This document shows positions 43,268 to 52,413 of a stretch of DNA of 64,000 bases, one piece after another. The notes below the pieces were generated by a model, which had not been told where the DNA came from, made no database searches, and saw only the letters and a list, made by a program, of their open reading frames with translations. The position numbers and the translations under genes are program-made. Position 1 is the stretch's first letter, and each line of letters opens with the position of its first letter. This DNA is from Shinella sp032095155 (GTDB lineage Bacteria; Pseudomonadota; Alphaproteobacteria; Rhizobiales; Rhizobiaceae): positions 1 to 64,000 of the forward strand of contig NZ_JBLZPK010000027.1 of the NCBI RefSeq assembly GCF_049199905.1, given 5' to 3'.

Positions 43268-43948
43268 TTGGACATCGTCTTCTCCGCCGCCACGGTGGCC
43301 TATGGCAGCCGCACGGCGCTCCAGCCGCTGGATTTGCAGCTCTCGGAGCAGCGCATCGGCGTCGTTGGCCTCAACGGTTCCGGCAAGACGACCATGGCGC
43401 GGCTGATCAACGGGCTCGTCAAGCCGACCGCCGGCACCGTCACGGTCGGCGGGCTCGATACGGTGGGAGACGAACAGGCCGCACGCGGCAAAACCGGCTT
43501 CATCTTCCAGAACCCGCAGCATCAGATGATCCTGCCGATCCTGGCAGAGGACATCGCCTTCGGCCTGAAGAACCGCGGGCTCGGCAAGGCGGAGATCGCC
43601 GAACGCACCGAGGCCGTGCTCGCCCGTTTCGGCATTTCGCATCTCGCGCGCCGCCGCGTGCACGAACTTTCCGGCGGCGAGACGCAGCTCGGCGCCATTG
43701 CCAGCGTGCTCGTCACCGGCCCGGAGCTTCTGATCCTCGACGAGCCGACCAACCAGCTCGACCTGAAGAACCGCGCGCTGATCGCACGCACCCTTGCCGG
43801 CCTGCCCGAGCAGGTGCTGGTGATCACCCATGATCTTGCTTTGATCGAGGATTTCGACCGCGTTCTGGTGTTCCACGACGGGCGGATGGCGGCGGATGGC
43901 CGGCCGGCGGAAGCGATCCATGCCTACCGGGAGATCGCGGCATGCTGA
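43268..43948 (+). CDS. bioM: Biotin ECF transporter ATPase BioM
   Basis: A 226-residue ABC ATPase energising biotin uptake with BioN and BioY. Walker A is GLNGSGKTT (~34-42), the Q-loop is FIFQNPQHQM, the signature is LSGGETQ, and Walker B is LLILDEPTNQLD with the H-loop in VITHD. TTG 43268 lies 8 nt after GGGA and gives MDIVFSAATVAYG; TTG 43262 is an alternative two codons earlier. It overlaps bioN by 7 nt. A partial match to the BioR operator (TTATAG) lies 35 bp upstream but is not convincing. Confidence 0.9.
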   Translation: MDIVFSAATVAYGSRTALQPLDLQLSEQRIGVVGLNGSGKTTMARLINGLVKPTAGTVTVGGLDTVGDEQAARGKTGFIFQNPQHQMILPILAEDIAFGLKNRGLGKAEIAERTEAVLARFGISHLARRRVHELSGGETQLGAIASVLVTGPELLILDEPTNQLDLKNRALIARTLAGLPEQVLVITHDLALIEDFDRVLVFHDGRMAADGRPAEAIHAYREIAAC

Positions 43949-44547
43949 ACGGGCTCGATATCGAGGGCAATTCGCCGCTGCACCGCATGCCGGTGCGCGG
44001 CAAGCTGATCGTGCTGTTTGCCGCCGCCATCGTGCTGTTCCTGCTTTCCGATCTGCGCCTGCTCGTGCCGGCTCTTGCCCTTTCCGTGGCGCTCTATCTC
44101 TCGACGGGGATCGGTCTTGGCGAGGCGGCGCGGCGCACCCGCTTCGTGCTGTTCACCGTGCTGCTCGTCGCGGCGGCAAACTATTTCTTCCAGTCGCCGC
44201 ACGAGGGCGCGGTCGTCTTCTGCCGGCTGTCGACCCTGGTGCTGCTGGCAGCCGCCGTGACGGCAACGACGGGCATTTCCGCCTTCATGGACGAGATCAC
44301 CCGGCTGATCACACCACTGGAGCGGTTCGGCTTCGTAAGGGCTGCGGATGTGAGCCTCGCGGTCGGCCTCGTCATCCGCTTCGTGCCGGAGATTTTTGCG
44401 CGCTACGGCGAGATCGCAGCCGCGCACAAGGCGCGCGGCCTGCCCGTGCGGCCGCTGACCACGCTCGTGCCGCTCATCATCCTGACGCTGAAGGACGCCG
44501 ACACGATCGCCATGGCGATTGACGCCCGCGGCTTTCGGCGGCAGTAA
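43942..44547 (+). CDS. bioN: Biotin ECF transporter transmembrane subunit BioN
   Basis: A 201-residue EcfT-type subunit that couples the ATPase to the biotin-binding BioY. It has about five helices and the two short coupling motifs typical of T components: AAHKARGLPVRP and the C-terminal AIDARGFRRQ. Its start overlaps the end of bioM, and bioY starts 37 nt after its stop, so the three are one operon. The gene order M-N-Y is the rhizobial one. Confidence 0.93.
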   Translation: MLNGLDIEGNSPLHRMPVRGKLIVLFAAAIVLFLLSDLRLLVPALALSVALYLSTGIGLGEAARRTRFVLFTVLLVAAANYFFQSPHEGAVVFCRLSTLVLLAAAVTATTGISAFMDEITRLITPLERFGFVRAADVSLAVGLVIRFVPEIFARYGEIAAAHKARGLPVRPLTTLVPLIILTLKDADTIAMAIDARGFRRQ

Positions 44548-44584
44548 GCATTTGACCCATTTTTGTCCGACAGGGAGCCCTGCC

Positions 44585-45148
44585 ATGAACACCAGAGACA
44601 TCGTCCTCATCGCCCTCTTCGCCGCGATCATCGTGGTGCTGGGCCTGCTGCCGCCGATCACGCTCGGCTTCATTCCGGTGCCGATCACCGCGCAGTCGCT
44701 CGGCGTCATGCTGGCCGGCTGCATCCTCGGTGCCAAGCGGGGTGCGAGCGCCGTGCTGCTCGTGCTGCTGCTCGTCGCCATTGGCCTGCCGGTGCTTTCG
44801 GGCGGTCGCGGCGGCCTTGCGGTCTTCGCCGGCCCGACGGCGGGCTATCTCGTCGGCTGGGTCTTCGGCGCTTTCGTCTGCGGCCTGGTCGCCGAACGCC
44901 TCGTGCGCGAAGAGCAGCCGGAACTGTCGCAGTACCTCTCCTTCCTCGCCGCCTCCGTCATCGGCGGCATTGCCGTCGTCTATCTCTTCGGCATGCCTTG
45001 GCTCGCCTATATGAGCGGCAAGGCCTTCTTCGAGACGGCCGCCGCCTCGCTGGTCTTCCTGCCGGGCGACCTCATCAAGGCGTTCGTCGCGATGCTCGCC
45101 GGCCGCGCGGTGCTGGCCGGCTATCCGCTGCTGCCGCAGCGCGCCTGA
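44585..45148 (+). CDS. bioY: Biotin-binding S component BioY
   Basis: A 187-residue membrane protein, six helices, matching BioY: PPITLGFIPVPITAQSLGVMLAG at the N-terminus, GGRGGLAVFAGPTAGYLVGW in the centre, and FLPGDLIKAFVAMLAGRAV at the C-terminus. It binds biotin from the periplasmic side. ATG 44585 follows a GGGAG stretch. The acyl-CoA ligase gene starts 4 nt after its stop, which ties that gene tightly to biotin uptake. Confidence 0.95.
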   Translation: MNTRDIVLIALFAAIIVVLGLLPPITLGFIPVPITAQSLGVMLAGCILGAKRGASAVLLVLLLVAIGLPVLSGGRGGLAVFAGPTAGYLVGWVFGAFVCGLVAERLVREEQPELSQYLSFLAASVIGGIAVVYLFGMPWLAYMSGKAFFETAAASLVFLPGDLIKAFVAMLAGRAVLAGYPLLPQRA

Positions 45149-45152
45149 GCCG

Positions 45153-46640
45153 ATGCCGCTTTCCGGCGCCCTCGAACGGCACGCCGCCCAAAACCCCGAA
45201 AACCCGGCCTTTCATCTGGACAGCCGGGTCTTGTCCTACGGTGCGCTTGCAGCCACGGCACGTCGCCTGCACGCTATTTTTTCGAACCTGGCGCCGGGCG
45301 GCCAAAGCAGCATCGGCCCTGACAACCGGCTGATCGCACTCGTCACCGGCAACCATGCGCTGTTCCCCGCCGCCTTCGCCGCCGCGACCTCGGGCCATAT
45401 GTGCGCCGCGCTGATCGACCCGCATCTGCCCGAAGCGACCCGGCAACGGCTGCTCGACACGATCGCACCCGACCTCATCGTCACAGCCGAAGGCGCCGAT
45501 CTGCGGATCACCGATCCAAGGCGGGACATTTCCGAAATCGTCGCGGAACAGGAGCACGCGACCGATCCGGCTTTGGCCGAGGGGCAGGCGGATGCGCCTT
45601 TCCTCATCGTCTTCACCTCGGGCACGACGGCCGATCCGAAACCGATTATCCGCGACCGCCGCTCCTGGCGCATCAGCCTCGCCACCGGCGCGCCGTTCTT
45701 CGGTATTACGGCACAGACCATCACCTATGCCCCCGGCCCCCTCGCCCATGGGCTTGCGCTCTATGCCATGACGGAGTGCCTGCTGGCCGGCGCCACCTTC
45801 CATTCCACCCGGCATTTTGACGCGCACGCGGCACAAGAGACGATCCGGCAGCACGCCGTGCAGCGCCTCGTTCTGGTGCCCACCATGCTGCGCCGGCTCT
45901 GCGAGCGCGCGCCGCTGGAGGAAGTCGCGGCCATCACCGTGGCCGGCGCGAAGCTCACAGCGGGCGATCACGCGCTCTGCGGCAGACATTTCCCTCGTGC
46001 AGCGCTCCGGGAATATTACGGCGCTTCGGAGCTCGGCTTCATCACCGTCACGGCACCCGACGATGCCGCCTCCTCCACCGCCGTCGGCAAGGCCTTTCCG
46101 GGTGTTGCGATCTCGGTGCTCGACGCGGCCGGCACCCCCCTGCCCACAGGCGAGACCGGCATCGTCTTCGTCGAAAGCCCACTTGTCGCCACCGGTTATC
46201 TCGGGGCCGGCGACGGTGCGGGGCTGGCGCGGTTCGGCGCGCTGGCGACGGTCGGCGATCTCGGTTTTCTGGAGACGGATGGCACGCTGCATCTGCTCGG
46301 GCGTGCCGGCGGCATGGTCCTGTCGGGCGGCAACAATATCTATCCCTCCGAGGTCGAGGCGGCGCTGCAAAGCCTGCCCTTCGTGCGCGCCGCCCATGTC
46401 TTCGGCCGCGACCATGCTGATCTCGGCAGCGAACTGGTGGCGGTGATCGAGCCTGCCGCGTCGGGCCTGACGGCCGAAACCCTCATGGCGGCGCTGGCCG
46501 ATCTCCTGCCGCACTACAAGCAGCCGCGCCGGCTCTGGCTCTGCGCGAAAATGCCAACGACCCCTTCGGGCAAGGTGGAGGCGAAAACCGTGCGGCAATG
46601 GGTGGCGGAGGAGAGCGATGTCCTTGAACCGCTCCGCTGA
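45153..46640 (+). CDS. AMP-forming acyl-CoA ligase in the biotin operon
   Basis: A 495-residue member of the ANL superfamily. Motifs are FTSGTTADPKPI (~153, phosphate loop), YYGASELGFIT (~287), GDLGFLETDGTLHLLGR (A8 region) and the C-terminal catalytic lysine in PTTPSGKVEAK. It would join a carboxylic acid to CoA through an acyl-AMP. Its position 4 nt after bioY and its overlap with the thiolase suggest a substrate connected with biotin: biotin itself, a degradation product, or a pimelate-like precursor. None can be chosen from sequence. Short-chain or aromatic acid specificity is equally open. Confidence 0.85.
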   Translation: MPLSGALERHAAQNPENPAFHLDSRVLSYGALAATARRLHAIFSNLAPGGQSSIGPDNRLIALVTGNHALFPAAFAAATSGHMCAALIDPHLPEATRQRLLDTIAPDLIVTAEGADLRITDPRRDISEIVAEQEHATDPALAEGQADAPFLIVFTSGTTADPKPIIRDRRSWRISLATGAPFFGITAQTITYAPGPLAHGLALYAMTECLLAGATFHSTRHFDAHAAQETIRQHAVQRLVLVPTMLRRLCERAPLEEVAAITVAGAKLTAGDHALCGRHFPRAALREYYGASELGFITVTAPDDAASSTAVGKAFPGVAISVLDAAGTPLPTGETGIVFVESPLVATGYLGAGDGAGLARFGALATVGDLGFLETDGTLHLLGRAGGMVLSGGNNIYPSEVEAALQSLPFVRAAHVFGRDHADLGSELVAVIEPAASGLTAETLMAALADLLPHYKQPRRLWLCAKMPTTPSGKVEAKTVRQWVAEESDVLEPLR

Positions 46641-47811
46641 TCCCGAACGTATTCCCGTCATCGCCGCCGCCTTCCGCACGCCGATCGGCCGGGTCAACGG
46701 CACGCTGTCGGCCATCGAGCCGGCAAGCCTCGCCGCACCCCTTATCCGCCGCATCCTTCAGGACACCGGCCTCGCCGCGGATGCCGTCGACGACGTCCTC
46801 CTCGGCAATGCCGCCAACAGCGCCGGCAATCTGGCGCGGCTGGCAGCGCTGGAGGCGGGGCTTGCGGTTTCCGTGCCCGGATTGACCATCGACCGGCAAT
46901 GCGGCTCGGGGCTGGAGGCGATCACGCTCGCCGCCCGGCTGGTGACGGTAGGTGCCGGACGCCTCTATCTCGCCGGCGGCACCGAGAGCAGCAGCCGTGC
47001 CCATCTACGCTTCCGCCCACCGCTCACATCCGGCGATGCGCCGGAGCCGGTACGCCGCGCCCGCATGGCGCCCGATGCCATCGGCGACCCCGACATGGGC
47101 ATCGCCGCCGAAAACGTCGCCAACCACGCCGGCATCAGCCGCGCACGGCAGGATGCCTTTGCGCTGGAAAGCCATCGCCGCGCGGTAGCCGCACAGAAGG
47201 CCGGTCGCTTTGCCGGCGAGATCGTGCCGCTCGACACACAAGCCGGTCGCGTTTCGCAGGACGAATGCCCGCGCGAAAACACTTCGCTGGAAAAGCTTGC
47301 GGCGCTGAAACCGGTTTTCCGCCCGGATGGAACCGTGACGGCGGGCAATGCCTGCCCGGTCAATGACGGTGCCGCCGTCGTGCTGGTGACCTCGCTGGCC
47401 GAAGCCCGGCGGCGCGGCCTGACGATGCTCCTGGAACTCGTCGACAGCGCCACGGTCGGCGTCGACCCGAACCTGCTCGGCCTCGGCCCCGTTCCGGCGA
47501 TGGAAAAACTTGTCACGCGCAATCCCGGTCTCGATGCCGCGGCCGTCCCCTATATCGAGTTCAACGAGGCCTTCGCCGCCCAGGTGCTCGCCAGCCTCGA
47601 TGCGCTCGGCATCGATCACGCGATCGTCAACCGCGAGGGTGGTGCGCTTGCGCTCGGCCATCCCTACGGTGCGTCCGGCGCGATCCTCGTCACGCGGCTC
47701 TTTGCGCAGATGCGGGAGGCTGATGCGGAAACCGAAGCGCTCGCCATGATGGGCATCGGCGGTGGCATGGGCATCGCGACTTTGTTTCGCAAGCTTGGGG
47801 GAACAGGATGA
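46618..47811 (+). CDS. Thiolase-family protein lacking the second catalytic cysteine
   Basis: A 397-residue protein of the acetyl-CoA acetyltransferase fold. The nucleophile Cys95 (DRQCGSGL), Asn316 (FNEAFAAQ) and His348 (LGHPYGASGA) are present. The usual second cysteine, in C-[IV]-G-G-G near residue 379, is replaced by glycine: AMMGIGGGMG. It therefore may not catalyse normal Claisen condensation or thiolysis efficiently, or may take its general base from elsewhere. It overlaps the ligase gene by 23 nt and the GFA gene by 4 nt, so it is part of the bioMNY transcript. Confidence 0.85.
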   Translation: MSLNRSADPERIPVIAAAFRTPIGRVNGTLSAIEPASLAAPLIRRILQDTGLAADAVDDVLLGNAANSAGNLARLAALEAGLAVSVPGLTIDRQCGSGLEAITLAARLVTVGAGRLYLAGGTESSSRAHLRFRPPLTSGDAPEPVRRARMAPDAIGDPDMGIAAENVANHAGISRARQDAFALESHRRAVAAQKAGRFAGEIVPLDTQAGRVSQDECPRENTSLEKLAALKPVFRPDGTVTAGNACPVNDGAAVVLVTSLAEARRRGLTMLLELVDSATVGVDPNLLGLGPVPAMEKLVTRNPGLDAAAVPYIEFNEAFAAQVLASLDALGIDHAIVNREGGALALGHPYGASGAILVTRLFAQMREADAETEALAMMGIGGGMGIATLFRKLGGTG

Positions 47812-48203
47812 GCGAAAAGATCTATAACGGCGGCTGCCTCTGCGGCGCCGTTCGTTTCGAGGCGACGGGGCCGGCGGAAAAGCCGCATACCTGCTCCTGC
47901 CGCTTCTGCCAGCAGCATACCGGCGCACCGACCGCCGCCTGGGTGGAATTTCCCGCGGAGTGCGTGCAATGGACAGGCGCGGGTGCAAAACCCGCGACCT
48001 GGCGCTCGTCGGATTATTCCAGCCGCGCCTTCTGCCCCACCTGCGGCAGCTCCATCGGTGCGATCGATGACGAGCCGGTCGTGGCGCTCTTGATCGGCGG
48101 CTTCGACGAGCCCACTGATCCGGCATTCACGCCGCAATACCATTCCTTCGAGGATTGCCGGCCGGGCTGGCTCAGCGTCGAGACCGCCTCAGGCGAGGAA
48201 TGA
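47808..48203 (+). CDS. GFA-family zinc protein
   Basis: A 131-residue protein of the Gfa (glutathione-dependent formaldehyde-activating enzyme-like) family. Zinc-binding cysteines are visible in GGCLCGAVRF, CSCRFCQQHTG and FCPTCGSSIG. Most members of this family have unknown substrates, and the original formaldehyde activity is doubtful. Its ATG overlaps the thiolase stop (ATGA), suggesting it is the last gene of the biotin operon. Its 3' end overlaps the converging thioesterase gene by 15 nt. Confidence 0.88.
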   Translation: MSEKIYNGGCLCGAVRFEATGPAEKPHTCSCRFCQQHTGAPTAAWVEFPAECVQWTGAGAKPATWRSSDYSSRAFCPTCGSSIGAIDDEPVVALLIGGFDEPTDPAFTPQYHSFEDCRPGWLSVETASGEE

Positions 48204-48590
48204 TTTCAGCCAGTCGCGGATCGGCTGCGGCACGTTGACGGGCTGGCGGGTTGCGGGATCGACGGCGACCCAGACGATCTCCAGATCCGCTACTGGGGCA
48301 CTATTACAGGCGATCACCACGGCGAAGCTGAGCGAGGTCGCGCCGATGCGCGTCACCGAAACCGTGAAGCGGGCGAGATCATCCAGCCGCAGCCCCCTGT
48401 GGAAGGTGCAGCCGGATTTGCGCACGAAATAGACGGGATCGTTTGGCCCGACCGGGCGGTGGCGCCAGAGGCCGGCGACGGCCGCTTCCGCATGGGCGTA
48501 ATAGGCCGCATTGTGCATATGACCGTGCATGTCTATATCGCGGAACGGTATCCTGACTTCGCTGACCGTGATGTCTGCCGCCTGTTCCAC
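48189..48590 (-). CDS. Acyl-CoA thioesterase, 4HBT hot-dog family
   Basis: A 133-residue hot-dog-fold thioesterase of the YbgC / 4-hydroxybenzoyl-CoA type. The catalytic motif is IPFRDIDMHGHMHNAAYYAHAE (Asp in FRDID). It then follows VRKSGCTFHRGLRLDD and VVIACNSAPVADLEIVWVAVD. It would cleave an acyl-CoA. GTG 48590 is taken with GGGA 6 nt upstream; the frame continues beyond it without conservation and across the divergent oxidoreductase start. Its substrate could be related to the adjacent CoA-ligase operon, but it is on the other strand. Confidence 0.82.
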   Translation of the reverse strand: MEQAADITVSEVRIPFRDIDMHGHMHNAAYYAHAEAAVAGLWRHRPVGPNDPVYFVRKSGCTFHRGLRLDDLARFTVSVTRIGATSLSFAVVIACNSAPVADLEIVWVAVDPATRQPVNVPQPIRDWLKSFLA

Positions 48591-48611
48591 GTCGTATCCC
48601 GGGGTCAATCC

Positions 48612-49562
48612 ATGCTTCGTGCCGTTGTTAGAGCCTTCGGCGATCCCCGGCAAGTGATCGGCTTGGAAGAGGTAGAGCGCGCCGTCCCCGGCCCCGGCGA
48701 GGTGGAGATCCGCATCCGCCGCGCCGCCATCAACCCTTCCGACCTCATTCCCGTCACCGGCGCTTATCGCAGCCGCACCGCCCTGCCCTTCGTGCCCGGC
48801 TTCGAGGGCGTGGGGGAAATCGTGCGGATCGGTGAGGGCGTGAGCGGTTTTGCCGTCGGCCAGCGCGTGCTGCCGATCGGCGCGAGCGGGTTCTGGCAGG
48901 CACATCTAGTGCGCCCGGCGGCATGGTGTTTTGCCGTGCCGGACGATCTTTCCGACGACCAGGCCGCCATGGCCTATGTCAATCCGCTGACCGCCTTCCG
49001 GCTGGTCGATGCCGTGAAAACGCACTTCGGCAGGGTCACAGGCCAGCGCATCGGCGTGACAGCCGCCGCATCCGCCATCGGCAGGATGCTGCTCACGCTT
49101 CTGGCCGAGGCCGGTTTCCAGCCCGTCGCTCTGGTGCGCGGCGCCGCGACGGCCGAACGGCTGGCCGAGGGCTTTTCCGGTGAAATCGTCATCGCCAATG
49201 CCCCGCCGCTCGATGCCGTCCTCGATTCCGTCGGCGGCGAGGCGGGCAATGCGCTTTTCCGCACCCTCCGCCATGGCGGCGCTTTTGTGCAATACGGTGC
49301 GCTTTCGGGCGCGCAGCTCGATCCCGCGCTTGTCAGCGCCCGCCGCGAGGACATCGCCTTCTCCTTCCTCTGGCTGCGCAATTGGGTGCATTCCGCCCCG
49401 CAGGCGGAGATCGCCGCCGAATTCGAGCGCAGCTTCGCCGGCATCCGTGCGGGGTATCTCGCCTCCACCGTCGACACGGTTTTCGCCCTCTCCGACCTGC
49501 CCTCCGCCCTTGCCCGGCAGGACGATCCGGCCCGCGCTGGAAAACTGCTGCTTGCACCGTGA
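48612..49562 (+). CDS. MDR-family quinone/enoyl reductase
   Basis: A 316-residue medium-chain dehydrogenase/reductase. N-terminal GroES-like half (INPSDLIPVTGAYRSRTALPFVPGFEGVGEIVRIG), then an NADPH Rossmann fold (GVTAAASAIGRMLLTLLAEAGF). Zinc ligands are absent, as in quinone oxidoreductases and mitochondrial enoyl-thioester reductases (MECR-like). It would transfer hydride from NADPH to a quinone or enoyl thioester. ATG 48612 is set by the family start MLRAVVRAFGDP; divergent from the thioesterase gene with only 21 bp between them. Confidence 0.85.
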   Translation: MLRAVVRAFGDPRQVIGLEEVERAVPGPGEVEIRIRRAAINPSDLIPVTGAYRSRTALPFVPGFEGVGEIVRIGEGVSGFAVGQRVLPIGASGFWQAHLVRPAAWCFAVPDDLSDDQAAMAYVNPLTAFRLVDAVKTHFGRVTGQRIGVTAAASAIGRMLLTLLAEAGFQPVALVRGAATAERLAEGFSGEIVIANAPPLDAVLDSVGGEAGNALFRTLRHGGAFVQYGALSGAQLDPALVSARREDIAFSFLWLRNWVHSAPQAEIAAEFERSFAGIRAGYLASTVDTVFALSDLPSALARQDDPARAGKLLLAP

Positions 49563-49632
49563 CTGTTGAAAAGGCGGTGCGGCTGGCCCATTTCCCGTGG
49601 ACCTCGCCAATTGCAATGGGTAGCTTCCGGCC

Positions 49633-50559
<927 letters not shown>

Positions 50560-50561
50560 CC

Positions 50562-50822
50562 ATGACCAATCCTGCTGCCGCCTCCGGGCCTGACGTTTCC
50601 GCCCTCACCTTCGAACAGGCCGTCGAGGAACTGGAAAAGATCGTTGCCGCGCTGGAACGCGGCGACGTGCCGCTCGACCGCTCCATCGAGATCTACGAGC
50701 GCGGCGAGGCCTTAAAGAAGCATTGCGAAACGCTGCTCTCGGCCGCCGAAAACCGGATTGAGAAAATCCGCCTCGACCGCGCCGGCAAGCCGCAGGGCAC
50801 GGAGCCGCTCGACGGGGCGTGA
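50562..50822 (+). CDS. xseB: Exodeoxyribonuclease VII small subunit
   Basis: An 86-residue protein matching XseB: LTFEQAVEELEKIVAALERGDVPLDRSIEIYERGEALKKHCETLL, a helical hairpin that binds the large subunit XseA. The complex degrades single-stranded DNA in recombination and mismatch repair. xseA is not in the window. It is co-transcribed with the deacetylase gene. In related rhizobia dxs follows soon after; here about 3.6 kb of other genes intervene. Confidence 0.95.
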   Translation: MTNPAAASGPDVSALTFEQAVEELEKIVAALERGDVPLDRSIEIYERGEALKKHCETLLSAAENRIEKIRLDRAGKPQGTEPLDGA

Positions 50823-50825
50823 ACC

Positions 50826-51212
50826 TCAGAGCTGTGCGGCAATCGCCGCCTTGTCGATGACCGACCAGACATTGCGGATGCGCGCATCCTCGAATTCGTA
50901 GAAGACGTTTTCGGTGAAGGAGGCCTTGCGGCCATTGACCGGCAGGCCGAAGAGTTCGCCTACCGGCGTGCAGTCGAACAGCAGGCGGCTCGCCACGCGT
51001 GGCGGTTCGATCACCAGGAAATCGATGGCGAAATACAGGTCCGGGATGGCGCGAAAATCGCCCTCCAGCATCGTGCGATAGCCTGAAAGGCCGATGCGCT
51101 TGCCGTTGTAGTGCGCCTCCTCGTGGACGAAGCTGCCGAGACTGGCCCAATCCTGCCTGTTGAGGCAGGCAATATAGCCGCGATAGAGTGCTGCCAGTTC
51201 CTGTCCGTTCAT
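50826..51212 (-). CDS. SnoaL-like (ester cyclase / NTF2-fold) protein
   Basis: A 128-residue NTF2-fold protein with the SnoaL pattern: LYRGYIACLNRQDWASLGSFVHEEAHYNGKRIG, YRTMLEGDFRAIPDLYFAIDFLVIEPPRVASRLLFDCTPVGELFGLPVNGRKASFTENVFYEF summarised across residues 8-110. Members are cyclases, isomerases or binding proteins. No biosynthetic cluster is near, so it is an isolated stress- or detoxification-type gene. Convergent with xseB (3-nt gap) and divergent from pirin. Confidence 0.82.
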   Translation of the reverse strand: MNGQELAALYRGYIACLNRQDWASLGSFVHEEAHYNGKRIGLSGYRTMLEGDFRAIPDLYFAIDFLVIEPPRVASRLLFDCTPVGELFGLPVNGRKASFTENVFYEFEDARIRNVWSVIDKAAIAAQL

Positions 51213-51364
51213 TGTCGTCTCCCTGCTCTCGGCGAATATGGTGCGGATCGCGTCAAATGCCAGAGCCGGAAAAGATTGACCACACCGTCAACATCAGCCG
51301 CCCTATCCACACCCCACCCTGCCCGCTAGCATGCACCCAACGAACCCAATCACAGGAGGGCGCA

Positions 51365-52288
51365 ATGAGCTTCTTTCCCGGAAAAGACCCCGAGGCCGGC
51401 GATGCGGCGGCGTGTGATGCGCTGGAACATCTGATCATTCCGCGCACCAGCGATATCGGCGGGCTGGAGGTGCGGCGTGCGTTGCCGACGGCCAAGCGCC
51501 GGCTGGTCGGGCCGTTCATCTTCTTCGACCGCATGGGGCCGGCGCTGCTGCGAGCGGGTGAAGCGATCGACGTCAAGCCGCATCCGCATATCGGGCTTTC
51601 CACCGTGACCTATCTGTTCGACGGCGAGATCAAGCATCGTGACAGCCTCGGCACCGAAATGGTCATCGCGCCCGGCGACATCAATCTGATGACGGCAGGG
51701 CGCGGCATCGTGCATTCCGAGCGCTCGCCGGAAAACCTGCGCGGCAAGCCGCAGTCGATTTCCGGGCTGCAGACCTGGCTTGCTTTGCCCGACAGCCACG
51801 AGGAAATGGCGCCGGTCTTTTCGCACACGACGAAGGCCGAGCTTCCCGCCTTCTCGGCCGACGGCATTACCGGGCGCACGATCATCGGCAAATATGAAGG
51901 CCACGCCTCGCCGGTCAGCGTGCCCACGGATACGCTCTATACCGACCTGATGCTTTCGCCGGGTGCTGCCGCACCGCTCGCCGCGGACTGGGAAGAGCGC
52001 GCGGTCTATGTGCTGTCCGGCACGCTGGATGTGGCGGGCGACGTCTTTGCCGCCGACCAGCTGCTCGTCTTCCGTGCCGGCGATGCCATCACGCTCAAGG
52101 CCGGCCCCGAAGGCTGTCACATAATGGTCTTCGGCGGCGCGGCGCTTGGCTCCAAGCGCTATATCTGGTGGAACTTCGTCTCCTCCTCCAAGGAGCGCAT
52201 CGAGCAGGCCAAGGAGGAATGGCGCACCGGCCGCTTCGACATCGTGCCGGGCGACGAGGAAGAATTCGTTCCGCTTCCGGCCGGGTGA
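51365..52288 (+). CDS. Pirin-family protein
   Basis: A 307-residue bicupin. The metal-binding motif of the N-terminal cupin is HPHIGLSTVTYLFDGEIKHRDSLG (His, His, His), then INLMTAGRGIVHSERSP. The C-terminal cupin holds ERAVYVLSGTLDVAGD and a terminal WWNFVSSSKERIEQAKEEW block typical of pirin. Some pirins have quercetinase activity; others are redox-sensing regulators. ATG 51365 follows AGGAGGG. Part of an accessory block between xseB and dxs. Confidence 0.92.
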   Translation: MSFFPGKDPEAGDAAACDALEHLIIPRTSDIGGLEVRRALPTAKRRLVGPFIFFDRMGPALLRAGEAIDVKPHPHIGLSTVTYLFDGEIKHRDSLGTEMVIAPGDINLMTAGRGIVHSERSPENLRGKPQSISGLQTWLALPDSHEEMAPVFSHTTKAELPAFSADGITGRTIIGKYEGHASPVSVPTDTLYTDLMLSPGAAAPLAADWEERAVYVLSGTLDVAGDVFAADQLLVFRAGDAITLKAGPEGCHIMVFGGAALGSKRYIWWNFVSSSKERIEQAKEEWRTGRFDIVPGDEEEFVPLPAG

Positions 52289-52354
52289 TATATAGCTTTA
52301 TCGGCATAGGAAATACGAGAGGGAGGCGCTGGTAAGTGGCCTCTCTTTTTTATG

Positions 52355-52384
52355 TTGACTTATTCATAGCCATTCAGCTATATA
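52355..52384 (+). promoter_or_regulatory. Promoter with embedded operator for the ArsR-AHSA1 operon
   Basis: TTGACT (52355-52360) and TATATA (52379-52384) are separated by 18 bp, a good sigma-70-type pair. The spacer carries an inverted repeat ATAGC-N6-GCTAT, and the unit CATAGCC recurs at 52390-52396. Such an arrangement suits autorepression by the ArsR protein encoded next. Confidence 0.55.
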
Positions 52385-52413
52385 AAATCCATAGCCAACG
52401 AGGTATGGATATA

